A stretch of DNA of 50,138 bases from Streptomyces cacaoi (GTDB lineage: Bacteria > Actinomycetota > Actinomycetes > Streptomycetales > Streptomycetaceae), in assembly GCF_006539165.1 (NCBI RefSeq), contig NZ_BJMM01000047.1:1-50138 (forward strand). The letters run 5' to 3'. This document shows positions 31,121 through 40,341 of this stretch, piece after piece (within the stretch, counting starts at the first letter, position 1; each line of letters begins with the position of its first letter). Position numbers and translations under genes: made by a program. The notes under the pieces were generated by a model that was not told the DNA's origin, ran no database searches, and saw nothing but the letters and a program-made list of their open reading frames with translations.

Positions 31121-32719
31121 ATGAGCTCCGGCGGGCACGGGACGGCGGCCGGCGGGGGCGCTGCCGCCGAGGACGCGGGCGGGCGCCGGGGCGGGAGCGG
31201 AGAGCGGCGGGCGGCCGGGCGGTGGCTCGTGCCGGTGCTGGCCTTCGGCGGGATCTCGGTCTCCGTCATGCAGACCCTGATCGTCCCGATCGTCGCCCAA
31301 CTGCCCACGCTGCTGGGCACGTCGACGTCCAACGCCTCCTGGGTGATCACCTCCACGCTGCTGTCCGGCGCCGTCGCCACCCCGATCATGGGGCGGCTCG
31401 GCGATCTGTACGGCAAGCGCCGGATCGTGCTGCTGAGCCTGGGGCTGATGGTGCTGGGCTCGCTGATCTGCGGCGTCACCTCGCAGCTGGTGCCCATGGT
31501 GGCCGGCCGGGCGCTCCAGGGCTTCGCGATGGGCGCCATCCCGCTGGGCATCGGCATCATGCGGGACGAACTGCCGCCCGAGCGGCTCGGGTCGGCGATG
31601 GCGTTCATGAGCTCGTCGCTCGGCGTCGGCGGTGCGCTCGGCATGCCGCTGGCGGCGTACATCGCACAGCACACCGACTGGCACATGCTGTTCTTCGGCT
31701 CGGCCGGACTCGGCGCGCTGGCCATGGCGTTCGTGCGGGCACTGGTCCCCGAGTCGGCGCGGCGCACGCCCGGACGCTTCGATGTGCTGGGGGCGATCGG
31801 GCTCTCGGCGGGCCTGGTGGCGCTGCTGCTGCCGGTGTCCAAGGGCGGGGACTGGGGCTGGACGAGCCCCACGGTGCTCGGGCTGTTCGGCGTGGCCGTC
31901 GTCGTCTTCCTGCTGTGGGGGCTGATGGAGCTGCGGATACGCGATCCGCTGGTGGACCTGCGGACGTCGGCACGGCGGCAGGTGCTGCTCACCAACCTCG
32001 CCTCGATCATGGTCGGTCTGGCCTTCTACGCCGCCACGCTGGTACTGCCGCAGCTGCTCCAGCTGCCGGCGGCGACGGGCTTCGGGCTGGGGCAGTCGAT
32101 GGTCGTCGCGGGCCTGTGCGTGGCGCCGATGGGTGTCGCGATGATGCTCGTCTCCTCGCTCTCGGCCCGGCTCTCGCGGGCCCGGGGCCCGAAGGTGTCG
32201 CTGATGGCGGGGCTGGTCGTGCTCGCGGCGGCCTATCTGCTGGGCACGGTGCTGATGGACGCCGTGTGGCAGACGGTGGTGACGGCCGTGCTCATCGGCA
32301 TCGGCATCGGGATCGCCTACTCCGCCATGCCCGCGCTGATACTCGGCGCCGTCGACCCCTCGGAGTCCGGGGCGGCCAACGGGCTGAACACGCTGATGCG
32401 TTCGATCGGCACGTCGACGTCCAGCGCCGTCGTCGGGGTCGTCCTCGCCCGGATGACCACCACCGTCGGACACACCACCGTCCCCTCACAGGCCGGCTTT
32501 CGCGCCGCGTTCCTCATCGCCGCCGGTGCCGCGCTGCTCGGACTGCTGACGGCCGCCTTCCTGCCCTCCTCCAGCAGCCGCTCCGGCCGCCCGCGCCCCG
32601 CACCGACCGGGGACGCGCCGCCCGAGGGCGGGTGGGGCCCCGAGCCAGCGGCGGCGTCCTCCTCGCCCGTCGGCGGTGTCCGGTGCGGTGCCGCCGGGCG
32701 GCGGGGCGACCCCGTGTGA
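31121..32719 (+). CDS. MFS transporter, drug:H+ antiporter type
   Basis: 532-residue integral membrane protein of the DHA2/EmrB-QacA type, probably 14 membrane segments. A polar, Gly/Ala-rich N-terminus of about 30 residues is followed by helix 1 (WLVPVLAFGGISVSVMQTLIVPIV). Motif A is GRLGDLYGKRRIVLLSLGLMVLG (about 90-112). A motif C-like glycine-rich stretch is SSSLGVGGALGMPLAAYI. The last 55 residues are Pro/Ser/Gly-rich and cytoplasmic. GGGGAGAG precedes ATG 31121 by 8 nt; GTG 31115 or 31082 would lengthen it by 2 or 13 residues. Substrate unknown. Confidence 0.9.
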   Translation: MSSGGHGTAAGGGAAAEDAGGRRGGSGERRAAGRWLVPVLAFGGISVSVMQTLIVPIVAQLPTLLGTSTSNASWVITSTLLSGAVATPIMGRLGDLYGKRRIVLLSLGLMVLGSLICGVTSQLVPMVAGRALQGFAMGAIPLGIGIMRDELPPERLGSAMAFMSSSLGVGGALGMPLAAYIAQHTDWHMLFFGSAGLGALAMAFVRALVPESARRTPGRFDVLGAIGLSAGLVALLLPVSKGGDWGWTSPTVLGLFGVAVVVFLLWGLMELRIRDPLVDLRTSARRQVLLTNLASIMVGLAFYAATLVLPQLLQLPAATGFGLGQSMVVAGLCVAPMGVAMMLVSSLSARLSRARGPKVSLMAGLVVLAAAYLLGTVLMDAVWQTVVTAVLIGIGIGIAYSAMPALILGAVDPSESGAANGLNTLMRSIGTSTSSAVVGVVLARMTTTVGHTTVPSQAGFRAAFLIAAGAALLGLLTAAFLPSSSSRSGRPRPAPTGDAPPEGGWGPEPAAASSSPVGGVRCGAAGRRGDPV

Positions 32720-32942
32720 CGACTGGTGACGGCCGCCGTACGGGCGGACACCGGGCGCCGCCGAGGGGCGCCGGGCGCGGGCCGACGGCGCGGCGGCGTC
32801 GGCCACCATGCTCCGGTGAGCTTCCCCTGCCCCTGTTCCGGCCTCGACCCCGCGCGGTTCGGGGCCGCGGGCACGGGTCTGACCGCACGTTCCCGTCGTC
32901 GCGGCCCGGCCGTCCGGACGCGGCTCACGGTGCCGGCGCGGT

Positions 32943-34724
32943 TCAGGTCAGCACGGCGGCGGAGAGCGGGGGCAGCTCCAGCACGTCCCCGGCCAGGTGG
33001 GTGGCGTCCGACCAGGCGGCGAGCAGCGTGGTGTGCCGGGAGGGCAGCCGGAGGGTGGCGGGGCGGTCCGGTGCGAGGTTGACGGCCGTGTACAGCGGGG
33101 CGTTGTGCACCAGCAGCCAGCGCTCCCGCGCCCCGTCCCCCCGCTCCACCCGTGCGTCGCCGAGGACGGCCCGGGCGAGCTGGGGCCGGGCGTGCCGCAG
33201 GCCGGTCAGCGTGCGGTACCAGTCGAGCAGTCGGCGGTGCCCGGGCCGGTCGCGTTCGGCCCAGTCCAGGCAGCTGCGGTCCCGGGTGGCCGGGTCCTGC
33301 GGGTCGGGGACGTCGTCGGCCTCCCACCCGTGCGCGGCGAACTCCCGGCGCCTGCCCCGGCGTACGGCCTCGGCCAGCTCCGGGTCGGTGTGGTCGGTGA
33401 AGTACTGCCAGGGGGTGCGCGCTCCCCACTCCTCGCCCATGAACAGCAGGGGCGTGCCGGGCCCGAGCAGGACGAGTGCGGCGGCGCAGGCCAGTGCGCC
33501 GGTCGGGACGCCGGCCGCCAGCCGGTCGCCGAGGGCGCGGTTGCCGATCTGGTCGTGCGTCTGCGCGTAGGCGAGGAAGCGGTGCGCGGCGACCGGGGGC
33601 GCGCCGGGACGCCGCAGGGGGAGCCCGTGCCGCCGGCCGCGGAAGCTGCTCCAGGTGCCGGCGTGGAAGAAGGCGTCGGTCGTGGTGGTGGCGAGGGCGC
33701 CGAGGGGGTCGCGCGCGAAGTCGGCGTAGTAGCCGTGGGATTCGCCGGTCAGCGCGGTGTGCAGCGCGTGGTGGAAGTCGTCGTTCCACTGGGCGTGGAG
33801 GCCGAGGCCACCCGCGCTGCGCGGGGTCGTGGTGCGCGGGTCGTTGCGGTCCGACTCGGCGACGAGGAACAGGGGGCGGCCGGTGGTGGCGGCCAGCGTG
33901 TCGACGGCCTCGGACAGCTCGGCGAGGAAGTGTTCGGCGCGGTCGTCGGCCAGGGCGTGCACGGCGTCCAGACGCAGCCCGTCGAGCCGGTGGTCGCGCA
34001 GGAAGGCCAGGGCGCTGCCGATGAAGTAGGCGCGCACCTCGTCCGAGCCGGGCCCGTCGAGGTTGACGGCCGGGCCCCACGGGGTGCGGTGCCGGTCGGT
34101 GAAGTACGGCCCGAACGCGGGCAGATGGTTGCCGGCGGGCCCCAGATGGTTGTGGACGACGTCGAGGACGACGCCCAGGCCGTGCCCGTGTGCCGCGTCC
34201 ACGAACCGTTTCAGCCCGGCCGGGCCGCCGTAGGGCTCGTGCACCGCCCACGGGGCGACCCCGTCGTAGCCCCAGCCGTGCCGGCCGGGGAACGGGCAGA
34301 CGGGCATCAGCTCGATGTGGGTGACGCCCAGGCGGGCCAGATGGCCGAGGTGCTCCTCGGCCGCGGCGAAGGTGCCCTCCCGGGTGAAGGTGCCCACGTG
34401 CAGCTCGTAGAGGACGGCGCCGGCCAGCGGGCGCCCGCGCCACGGGCGGCGCCAGACGTGGGCGTCCTGGTCGACGACGGCGCTCGGCCCGTCCGGGCCC
34501 TCGGGCTGCCGGCGGGAGCGCGGATCGGGCAGCACCGGGCCGTCGTCGACGGCGAAGCCGTACCGGCTGCCGTCACCGGCCGGCGCCTCGGCCTCCCACC
34601 AGCCGGACCGCACGGGGGAGGGGGCCATCGGCACGGATACCGGCACGGCCCCGGGGCCGTCGGACACGTGCAGCGTGACCTTCCGCGCGTCGGGTGCCCA
34701 CACGTCGAACAGCATGCCGTTCAT
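32943..34724 (-). CDS. treZ: Malto-oligosyltrehalose trehalohydrolase
   Basis: GH13 enzyme that hydrolyses maltooligosyl-trehalose, made by TreY, to release trehalose; cytosolic. 593 residues. The N-terminal beta-sandwich starts MLFDVWAPDARKVTLHV. The GH13 catalytic residues lie in DGLRLDAVHAL (nucleophile Asp, about 250), LFLVAESDRND (acid Glu, about 288) and AYAQTHDQIGNR (Asp, about 390). ELHVGTFTREGTF, GWGYDGVAPWAVHEPYGGP and LFMGEEWGA are typical of TreZ. ATG at 34724 or 34715 are both possible and neither has a good ribosome-binding site. Two hairpins separate it from lpdA upstream. Confidence 0.95.
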   Translation of the reverse strand: MNGMLFDVWAPDARKVTLHVSDGPGAVPVSVPMAPSPVRSGWWEAEAPAGDGSRYGFAVDDGPVLPDPRSRRQPEGPDGPSAVVDQDAHVWRRPWRGRPLAGAVLYELHVGTFTREGTFAAAEEHLGHLARLGVTHIELMPVCPFPGRHGWGYDGVAPWAVHEPYGGPAGLKRFVDAAHGHGLGVVLDVVHNHLGPAGNHLPAFGPYFTDRHRTPWGPAVNLDGPGSDEVRAYFIGSALAFLRDHRLDGLRLDAVHALADDRAEHFLAELSEAVDTLAATTGRPLFLVAESDRNDPRTTTPRSAGGLGLHAQWNDDFHHALHTALTGESHGYYADFARDPLGALATTTTDAFFHAGTWSSFRGRRHGLPLRRPGAPPVAAHRFLAYAQTHDQIGNRALGDRLAAGVPTGALACAAALVLLGPGTPLLFMGEEWGARTPWQYFTDHTDPELAEAVRRGRRREFAAHGWEADDVPDPQDPATRDRSCLDWAERDRPGHRRLLDWYRTLTGLRHARPQLARAVLGDARVERGDGARERWLLVHNAPLYTAVNLAPDRPATLRLPSRHTTLLAAWSDATHLAGDVLELPPLSAAVLT

Positions 34725-34734
34725 TAAACGGCGC

Positions 34735-34770
34735 GCGGGCCCGGAACCGGCGGGTACCGGCCGGGCCCGC
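34735..34770 (-). terminator. Hairpin between lpdA and treZ (a)
   Basis: GCGGGCCCGG / CCGGGCCCGC, a perfect 10-bp stem with a 16-nt loop that contains a nested CCGG/CCGG pair. It lies immediately upstream of the treZ start and could equally act on treZ mRNA initiation. Confidence 0.5.
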
Positions 34771-34780
34771 CCGCCGCCCG

Positions 34781-34814
34781 GCGGTGCCGTCCTCCCCCGT
34801 CGGGACGGCACCGC
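34781..34814 (-). terminator. Terminator of lpdA (b)
   Basis: GCGGTGCCGTC / GACGGCACCGC, a perfect 11-bp stem with a 12-nt loop, 14 bp beyond the lpdA stop codon. Confidence 0.7.
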
Positions 34815-34827
34815 GCCGCGCGGCGGA

Positions 34828-36321
34828 TCAGGTGTGCTGGTGGAGGCCGCGCCCCGCCAGCGTCAGATGCAGCTCACCGACCGCCTCGCTGAGGGTGGGG
34901 TGCGCGTGGATGTGCCGGGCGACGTCCCCGGGCGAGGCGTCCCAGGCCACGGTCAGCTGCGACTCGGAGATCAGCTCGGACACGTGCGGCCCGACCATGT
35001 GCACGCCCAGCACCCGCCCCTGCTCGCCCGGTTCGGCCACGGCCTTCACCATGCCGCCCCGGCCGTGCACCATGCCCTTCGCGGTGGCCGTCAGCGGCAT
35101 GAGATTGACGCTCACCTCCCCGCCGGGCCCGGCGGCGGCCCTGGCCTCCGCCTCGGTCAGCCCGACCGAGGCCGTCTGCGGGCCGGAGTAGGTCACCCGG
35201 GGCACCGCCGTGTAGTCGACGGGCCGGGAGGCGCGCCCGGCCAGCGTCTCGGCCGCCGACAGGCCCTCGGCGAAGGAGGCGTGGGCGAGGCCGAGGCTGG
35301 GCGGCGGCAGCAGATCGCCGACGACGTGCACCCCGCCGGCGGCCGTCTCCAGCCGGGACCAGTCGGCCGGTGCCAGATGGCCGCGCGCATCGGTGGCCAG
35401 CCCCGCGGCGGCCAGACCCAGCCCGTCGGTGACCGGTACCCGGCCGACCGCGACCAGCAGCCGCTCCACGGTGTACGTGGCCTCGCCGCCGCGCGCGGAA
35501 CGCACCGTCGCGGTGACGGTTTCCCGGCCGCCCCGGCCGCCCCGGCCGCCCCGGCCGCCCCGGTCACTCTCGCTGCCCTTGCCGCTCTCGCCGGTCTGCG
35601 CGTCCAGCAGCCGGGCGCCCGTCAGCACGGTGATGCCGCGCTTCTTCAGCGCCCGCGTCAGATGGCGGCTCACGTCCTCGTCCTCCAGCGGCAGCAGCCT
35701 CTCGGCCGCCTCGACGAGGGTGACCTCGGCGCCCATGGAGCGGTGGAACGAGGCGTACTCCACGCCGATGGCGCCCCCGCCCAGCACCAGCACGCTGTGC
35801 GGCAGCCCCGGCGCGAACAGGGCGTCGTCGCTGGTGACGACGGTCCGCCCGTCCGGTTCCAGGCCGGGCAGGGTGCGCGGCCTGGAACCCGTGGCCAGGA
35901 CGAGGCCGCGGCGCGCCCGCAGCACCCCCGGCTCCGCACCGCTCACCCGCACGCTCCGCGGCCCGGTCAGCTCGGCGCTGCCGTGCACCACCCGGACCCC
36001 GGCCCTGGCCAACTGCTCCTCGACGCCCCGGTGGTTGCGGGCGACGATGCCGTCGCGGGTGGCGGTCAGCGCCGCCCAGTCGACGCCGTCGAGCGTCGCC
36101 TTCACTCCCCACCGCTCCCGCGCCTCGGCGACCCCGTCGACCAGTTCGGCCGCGTGCAGCATGGCCTTGCTGGGGATGCAGCCCCGGTGCAGACAGGTGC
36201 CCCCGATCACGTCGCGCTCGACGAGGGTGACGCCGAGCCCGAGGTGAGCGGCGCGCAGGGCCGTGCTGTAGCCGCCGGTCCCGCCACCGATGACGATCAC
36301 GTCCGAGGTGTTCTCGCTCAT
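34828..36321 (-). CDS. lpdA: Dihydrolipoyl dehydrogenase
   Basis: FAD-dependent E3 component of 2-oxoacid dehydrogenase complexes, reoxidising dihydrolipoyl groups with NAD+. 497 residues. The FAD motif VIVIGGGTGGYSTALRAA is at 8-25. The redox-active disulfide is C43/C48 in GGTCLHRGCIPSK. NAD-binding motif LVLGGGAIGVEYASF. The C-terminal His-Glu dyad is in HAHPTLSEAVGEL. At about residues 246-262 an in-frame minisatellite adds RGGRGGRGGRGG, not expected in the family. The ATG has GGAGG 10 nt upstream. Other complex subunits are not in the window; the LysR gene is divergent. Confidence 0.94.
   Translation of the reverse strand: MSENTSDVIVIGGGTGGYSTALRAAHLGLGVTLVERDVIGGTCLHRGCIPSKAMLHAAELVDGVAEARERWGVKATLDGVDWAALTATRDGIVARNHRGVEEQLARAGVRVVHGSAELTGPRSVRVSGAEPGVLRARRGLVLATGSRPRTLPGLEPDGRTVVTSDDALFAPGLPHSVLVLGGGAIGVEYASFHRSMGAEVTLVEAAERLLPLEDEDVSRHLTRALKKRGITVLTGARLLDAQTGESGKGSESDRGGRGGRGGRGGRETVTATVRSARGGEATYTVERLLVAVGRVPVTDGLGLAAAGLATDARGHLAPADWSRLETAAGGVHVVGDLLPPPSLGLAHASFAEGLSAAETLAGRASRPVDYTAVPRVTYSGPQTASVGLTEAEARAAAGPGGEVSVNLMPLTATAKGMVHGRGGMVKAVAEPGEQGRVLGVHMVGPHVSELISESQLTVAWDASPGDVARHIHAHPTLSEAVGELHLTLAGRGLHQHT
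35528..35566 (-). repeat. 9-bp minisatellite inside lpdA
   Basis: About four copies of a CGGCCGCCC-type 9-bp unit (plus strand) encode repeated Arg-Gly-Gly. It keeps the frame and sits in a surface-loop position of the NAD domain. Confidence 0.8.
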
Positions 36322-36428
36322 GGCGCCAGCCTCCGCCCGGCCGCATCATGAGGTCCAACGCAATGTTTCGATCCGTGCGATGAACAACCGTCATGGCGAG
36401 GCCGGGGCCGTGACGCGGAGGGGGAGCC

Positions 36429-37430
36429 GTGAGCCTGCGGCAGATGGAATACCTCGTGACCGTCGTCGAAGAGGCGTCGTTCACCCGGGCCGCCGAGGCC
36501 CTGCACGTCACCCAGTCCGCGCTCTCCCACCAGATCAAGGCCCTCGAACGGGACGTCGGCGGGCCGCTGTTGGAGCGGCTGCCGCGCGGGGTGCGGCTCA
36601 CCCCGATGGGCCGGGCCTTCCTCCCGGACGCCGAGCTCGCGGTGCGCAGCGCCCGGCAGGCGCGCCGGGCCGCCCGCGCCGCTGCGGGCGCCGAGGGCGG
36701 CGAGCTGGAGATCGCCACGGTGCACGGGCTCGCCGTCGGACCGCTGGTGGCCCCCGTCGCCGAGATGCGCGGGCGGCACCCGGAGGTGCTGCTGCGGCTG
36801 CACGAGTACGCCACCGAGGACGAGTTGCGCGAGCGGATGGCACGCGGCATCGCGGATCTGGCCGTCGGCTACCGGTGGGACGACTGGGACGGGCCGGTGT
36901 GGCGGATCGGGGAGGAGGAGGTCGTGCTCGTCGTGCCCGCCGGCGACCCGCTGTGCGGCGCCGACGCGGACGGGCCGGTGCCGCTGGAACGGCTCGCCGA
37001 CCGGGGCTGGGTGCGCTGCGGCATGGAGCCGTGGATCGACGGGCTGCCCTTCCTCGACCTGGTGTGCCGGCGCGCGGGCTTCACCCCGCGTACCGCCGTG
37101 CGCGCCCAGCATCCGACGACGGCCGCACGGCTGGCCGCCGCCGGGGCCGGCATCTGCATGATGTCCGCGCACCTGGCACCGGGCTTCGTCCCCGCACGGC
37201 AACTGCTGCGGGTGGGCCCGCCGTGGCGCCGGCCGCTGACCGCCTACTGCCGCTCCGAACCGAGCGGCGCCGCCGCGGCCTTCGTCCGCCTGCTGGTCGA
37301 GAGGGCGGACGGCGCCGGTTCCGCGGACTCCGGGGCGGCCCGGCGCCCCGCGGGCCCCGACGGGTCCGGCGGAGCCGGGGCGGCCGGGGCCGGTGCGCTC
37401 GACTCCGGGCTCGCGCACCCGAGTCGATGA
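36429..37430 (+). CDS. LysR-family transcriptional regulator
   Basis: DNA-binding regulator of 333 residues. The N-terminal winged HTH is MSLRQMEYLVTVVEEASFTRAAEALHVTQSALSHQIKALERDVGGPLLERLPRGVRLTPMGRAFL (1-65). It is followed by a linker helix and the two-lobed effector domain (LEIATVHGLAVGPLVAPVAEM to GAGICMMSAHLAPGF). The C-terminal 40 residues are Ala/Gly/Pro-rich and probably disordered. GTG at 36429 with GGGGGAG upstream. It is divergent from lpdA across 107 bp, the usual arrangement for a LysR regulator and its target; the AT-richer segment 36361-36390 (GTTTCGATCC..GATGAAC) is a likely binding region. Confidence 0.92.
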   Translation: MSLRQMEYLVTVVEEASFTRAAEALHVTQSALSHQIKALERDVGGPLLERLPRGVRLTPMGRAFLPDAELAVRSARQARRAARAAAGAEGGELEIATVHGLAVGPLVAPVAEMRGRHPEVLLRLHEYATEDELRERMARGIADLAVGYRWDDWDGPVWRIGEEEVVLVVPAGDPLCGADADGPVPLERLADRGWVRCGMEPWIDGLPFLDLVCRRAGFTPRTAVRAQHPTTAARLAAAGAGICMMSAHLAPGFVPARQLLRVGPPWRRPLTAYCRSEPSGAAAAFVRLLVERADGAGSADSGAARRPAGPDGSGGAGAAGAGALDSGLAHPSR

Positions 37431-37461
37431 GCCGGGGCACCGGCGCGGCCACCGTCTGCCG

Positions 37462-37477
37462 GGGCGGGACCCCGCCC
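37462..37477. terminator. Hairpin between the convergent LysR and treY genes
   Basis: GGGCGG-GACC-CCGCCC, a 6-bp stem in the 55-bp gap between two convergent stop codons. Confidence 0.5.
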
Positions 37478-37485
37478 TCGCGCGG

Positions 37486-40260
37486 TCAGTCGCCGGTGCG
37501 GACCAGCAGGGCGACGGGAGCCCGGGCGAACAGGCTGTCGAGTGCCTGCTCCCCGCGGAGGGCACGGGGCGCGTCGTGCGGGGCGAGCGCGTCCTGCCAG
37601 ACGCCGTCCGGCAGCGTGAGCCGGGTGCTGCCCCAGCCGCCGCGCGCCGCGAGCCGCAGCGACAGCCGGGTGACGGCGGTCAGCACGGCGCCGGAGCGGA
37701 CGAACGCGACGCAGTGGCGGGCGTTCTCGCCCTGCGGACGCAGCGGCCGGTAGGAGCCGGCGACCGAGAACAGCTCCGGGTGGCGGGCCCGCAGCCGCAG
37801 CGCGGTCACCGTCAGCGCCTCCTTCTCGGCGTCCAGCGCCGTCCGCTCCGGCACCGCGCCGGGCCCGCCGGCCGTCCCGGGCGCACCGTCGCCGTCCGCC
37901 GCGGGGAACGCCACCGGTGCCCGGTTGTCCGGGTCGACGAGGGTGCGCCGGACGTGCTCGGTGCCCTGGTACAGGTCGGGCACGCCCGGCATGGTCAGAT
38001 GCAGCAGCGCCGCGCCGAGCACGTTGGCGCGCAGATGCGGGGCGAGCGCGTCGGCCAGCGTGCGGAGCGCGTCGGCGCCCGGCCCGTGCGGCGCCTCCTC
38101 GGCGTACCGGGCGACGGCCTCCTCGTACGCGGCGTCCGGCTCGGTCCAGGTGGTGCGCAGCCCGGCCTCGCGTACGGACTTCAGCAGGACGGGCACCAAC
38201 CGGTCGGGCGGCGGCGGGAAGACGCCCAGGGCGAGGGCGGTCTGCCAGTACGTCCACGCGGTGTGCCGGTCGGGCGCCCGGGGCCCGGCGCCCTGCCCGC
38301 GGGGAGCCTCGGCCGCCCCGGGGGATCCGGCTGCTTTGGGGGTTCCCGGGTTTCCGGGTGCCCCCGATGCCCCGGCCGCTCCGGACACCCCCGCCGTTCC
38401 GGCCGGTTCGGCCGCCCCGGCGGGTTCCCTCGTCCCGGCCGGTTCGGCCGCCCCGGGCGGTTCCGCCGTGCCCAGCAGGGCGGCCCACTCCTCCGGGCAC
38501 TCGGTGAGGAGGGCCAGCGCCGCGCGTGCGTCGCCGCTGCGCTTGGTGTCGTGGGTGGACAGCGCCGTCGACGAGGCCGGCCAGTCGCGCTGGAGCCGGG
38601 CACAGCAGGCGTGGAAGTCGTCGGGCCCGAGGGCCGGGCGGTCCGGTTCGCAGCCGACCTCGCAGGCGGACAGCAGCGGTGTGTACCGGTAGAAGGCCAT
38701 GTCCTCGACGGACTTGGCACGCAGCGCCGAGGACAGCTGTGCGAACCGGGCCGGGAACTCCCGTGCGTCGGCCGAGCCGTCCACCAGGCCCAGTGCGAGC
38801 TTGCGTACCGCGTCCACCGCCTCGGCCTCCTCCGGGACCCGGAACGCGGCGTGCGCGCCCTCCGCCGCCCGCTCCAGCAGCACCGCGTCGCCCGCGCCCG
38901 GGGGCCGCCCGGCCCCCGTGTACGGCCGGTAGACGGGCAGCCGGACGAGCAGTTCGCGCAGGGCGGCGCGCAGCGCCCAGGGCGCGTGGTCGCGCAGCGA
39001 GAGATCGTCGGAGGCGGCGCAGGCGCGGGCCGCCGCGCGGGTCAGCCGCTCCGCCTCGGCCGCGAGATCGTGCACGACGACGCGGTGGGCCGCCCGCTGC
39101 CGGGTCTCGGCCCACCGTCCGCCCCGGTCGTCCGGTACACCGGTGAACCGCCGGTGCAGGACGGCGAGTTGCTCGTGGCCCGCCGGGTCGGTGAAGAGGC
39201 CGTCGAGGTGCCGCAGCGCGTCGTAGCCGGTGGTGCCGGCCACCGGCCAGTCCCGGGGCAGCGCCTCGCCGTCGGAGAGGATCTTCTCCACGACCGTCCA
39301 CCGGCCGCCGGTCGCCGCGTGCAGCCGCCGCAGATGGTCGCCGGGGTCGGCCAGCCCGTCCGGGTGGTCGACGCGCAGCCCGTCCACGACGCCCTCGCGC
39401 AGCAGCTGGAGCAGCTTGTGGTGGGTGGCGGCGAACACGTCCGGGTCCTCGACCCGTACCGCGATGAGGTCCGAAATGGTGAAGAAGCGGCGGTAGTTCA
39501 GCTCCGTGCGGGCCAGCCGCCACCAGGCGAGCCGGTAGTGCTGGGCCTCGCACAGCCGGTCCATCGGGAGGTGGGCGGTGCCCTCCCGCAGCGGCAGGAC
39601 GCGCGTCCCGTAGCGCAGGACGCCGTCCTCGACGCGGAGCAGCGGCAGCGCCTCGTGCAGCCGTTCCCCCAGGACGGGAAGCAGCACCCGCCCTCCGCCC
39701 GCCTCCCAGTCGATGTCGAACCAGCGTGCGCAGGGCGAGGAGGGGCCGTCCCGCAGCGTCTGCCACAGCGGCTGGTTGAGCCGCAGATCCTCCGGCACGG
39801 CCATGTGGTTGGGCACGACGTCGACGACCAGTCCCAGCCCGTGCCCGTGCGCCGTCGCCGCGAGCTGCCGCAGCCCCCGCTCGCCGCCCAGCTCCTCGCG
39901 GACGGTGCCGTGGTCGGTGACGTCGTAGCCGTGCCGCGAGCCGGGCACGGACGTCAGGACGGGCGAGAGGTGCAGATGCGAGACGCCGAGCCCGGCCAGA
40001 TACGCAACGGCGCGCTCGGCGGCGGCGAACGGGAACTCCGGCTGGAGCTGGAGGCGGTAGGTGGCCGTCGGCGCCGCGGGGACACCCCGGCCCGGGAGCG
40101 AGTGCGGGGCCGCGCCGGGACCGGAGGCCGGGCCGGGCGCGGCGGCTGCTCCCGGGGCGGGTCCCGGGGCTGATCCGGGGGCTGATCCGGGGGCTGATCC
40201 GGGGGCGGACGGCGGGACGGAGGCCGAGGTCTCGGCGGGAGGAACACCCTCACGTGTCAT
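37486..40260 (-). CDS. treY: Malto-oligosyltrehalose synthase
   Basis: GH13 enzyme that isomerises the reducing-end alpha-1,4 bond of maltodextrins to alpha-1,1, yielding maltooligosyl-trehalose for TreZ. 924 residues, longer than the usual 700-830. The first 65 residues are an Ala/Pro/Gly extension with SAPG repeats before the core (PTATYRLQLQPEFPFAAAERAVAYLAGLGVSHLHLSPV). Catalytic residues lie in VDGLRVDHPDGLADP (Asp, about 296), WTVVEKILSDGE (Glu, about 324) and LSTHDTKRSGDAR (Asp, about 570). A repeat-derived insertion of about 60 Gly/Ala/Pro residues (about 600-660) follows the last of these. ATG at 40260 lacks a ribosome-binding site. Divergent from an MFS gene. Confidence 0.95.
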   Translation of the reverse strand: MTREGVPPAETSASVPPSAPGSAPGSAPGSAPGPAPGAAAAPGPASGPGAAPHSLPGRGVPAAPTATYRLQLQPEFPFAAAERAVAYLAGLGVSHLHLSPVLTSVPGSRHGYDVTDHGTVREELGGERGLRQLAATAHGHGLGLVVDVVPNHMAVPEDLRLNQPLWQTLRDGPSSPCARWFDIDWEAGGGRVLLPVLGERLHEALPLLRVEDGVLRYGTRVLPLREGTAHLPMDRLCEAQHYRLAWWRLARTELNYRRFFTISDLIAVRVEDPDVFAATHHKLLQLLREGVVDGLRVDHPDGLADPGDHLRRLHAATGGRWTVVEKILSDGEALPRDWPVAGTTGYDALRHLDGLFTDPAGHEQLAVLHRRFTGVPDDRGGRWAETRQRAAHRVVVHDLAAEAERLTRAAARACAASDDLSLRDHAPWALRAALRELLVRLPVYRPYTGAGRPPGAGDAVLLERAAEGAHAAFRVPEEAEAVDAVRKLALGLVDGSADAREFPARFAQLSSALRAKSVEDMAFYRYTPLLSACEVGCEPDRPALGPDDFHACCARLQRDWPASSTALSTHDTKRSGDARAALALLTECPEEWAALLGTAEPPGAAEPAGTREPAGAAEPAGTAGVSGAAGASGAPGNPGTPKAAGSPGAAEAPRGQGAGPRAPDRHTAWTYWQTALALGVFPPPPDRLVPVLLKSVREAGLRTTWTEPDAAYEEAVARYAEEAPHGPGADALRTLADALAPHLRANVLGAALLHLTMPGVPDLYQGTEHVRRTLVDPDNRAPVAFPAADGDGAPGTAGGPGAVPERTALDAEKEALTVTALRLRARHPELFSVAGSYRPLRPQGENARHCVAFVRSGAVLTAVTRLSLRLAARGGWGSTRLTLPDGVWQDALAPHDAPRALRGEQALDSLFARAPVALLVRTGD
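38340..38462 (-). repeat. Repeat-rich insertion in treY
   Basis: Degenerate Gly/Ala/Pro-encoding repeats. They include a 22-bp direct repeat at about 38399 and about 38436 (shared core CCGGCCGGTTCGGCCGCCCC). Frame is kept and the flanking enzyme domains are intact. Confidence 0.65.
40167..40206 (-). repeat. 12-bp tandem repeat in the treY N-terminal extension
   Basis: Three copies of GGGGCTGATCCG-type units encoding SAPG-SAPG-SAPG near residues 18-31 of TreY. Confidence 0.75.
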
Positions 40261-40329
40261 ACGAACGTACGTACCGCGACGGTGCCTTTTCGTGGGTCCT
40301 GTCCGTGCCGTGCGGTGATCCGAAAGAGC

Positions 40330-40335
40330 TAACTT
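40330..40335 (+). promoter_or_regulatory. Candidate -10 element, leaderless MFS gene
   Basis: TAACTT ends 6 nt before the ATG at 40342 in the 81-bp divergent region shared with treY. No ribosome-binding site. Confidence 0.4.
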
Positions 40336-40341
40336 CTCACG

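Noticed and set aside
36361..36390. A symmetrical T-N11-A LysR box in the lpdA-LysR gap
   Set aside because: The region is AT-richer and well placed, but the half-sites do not share one centre. I can support a likely binding region, not a defined site.
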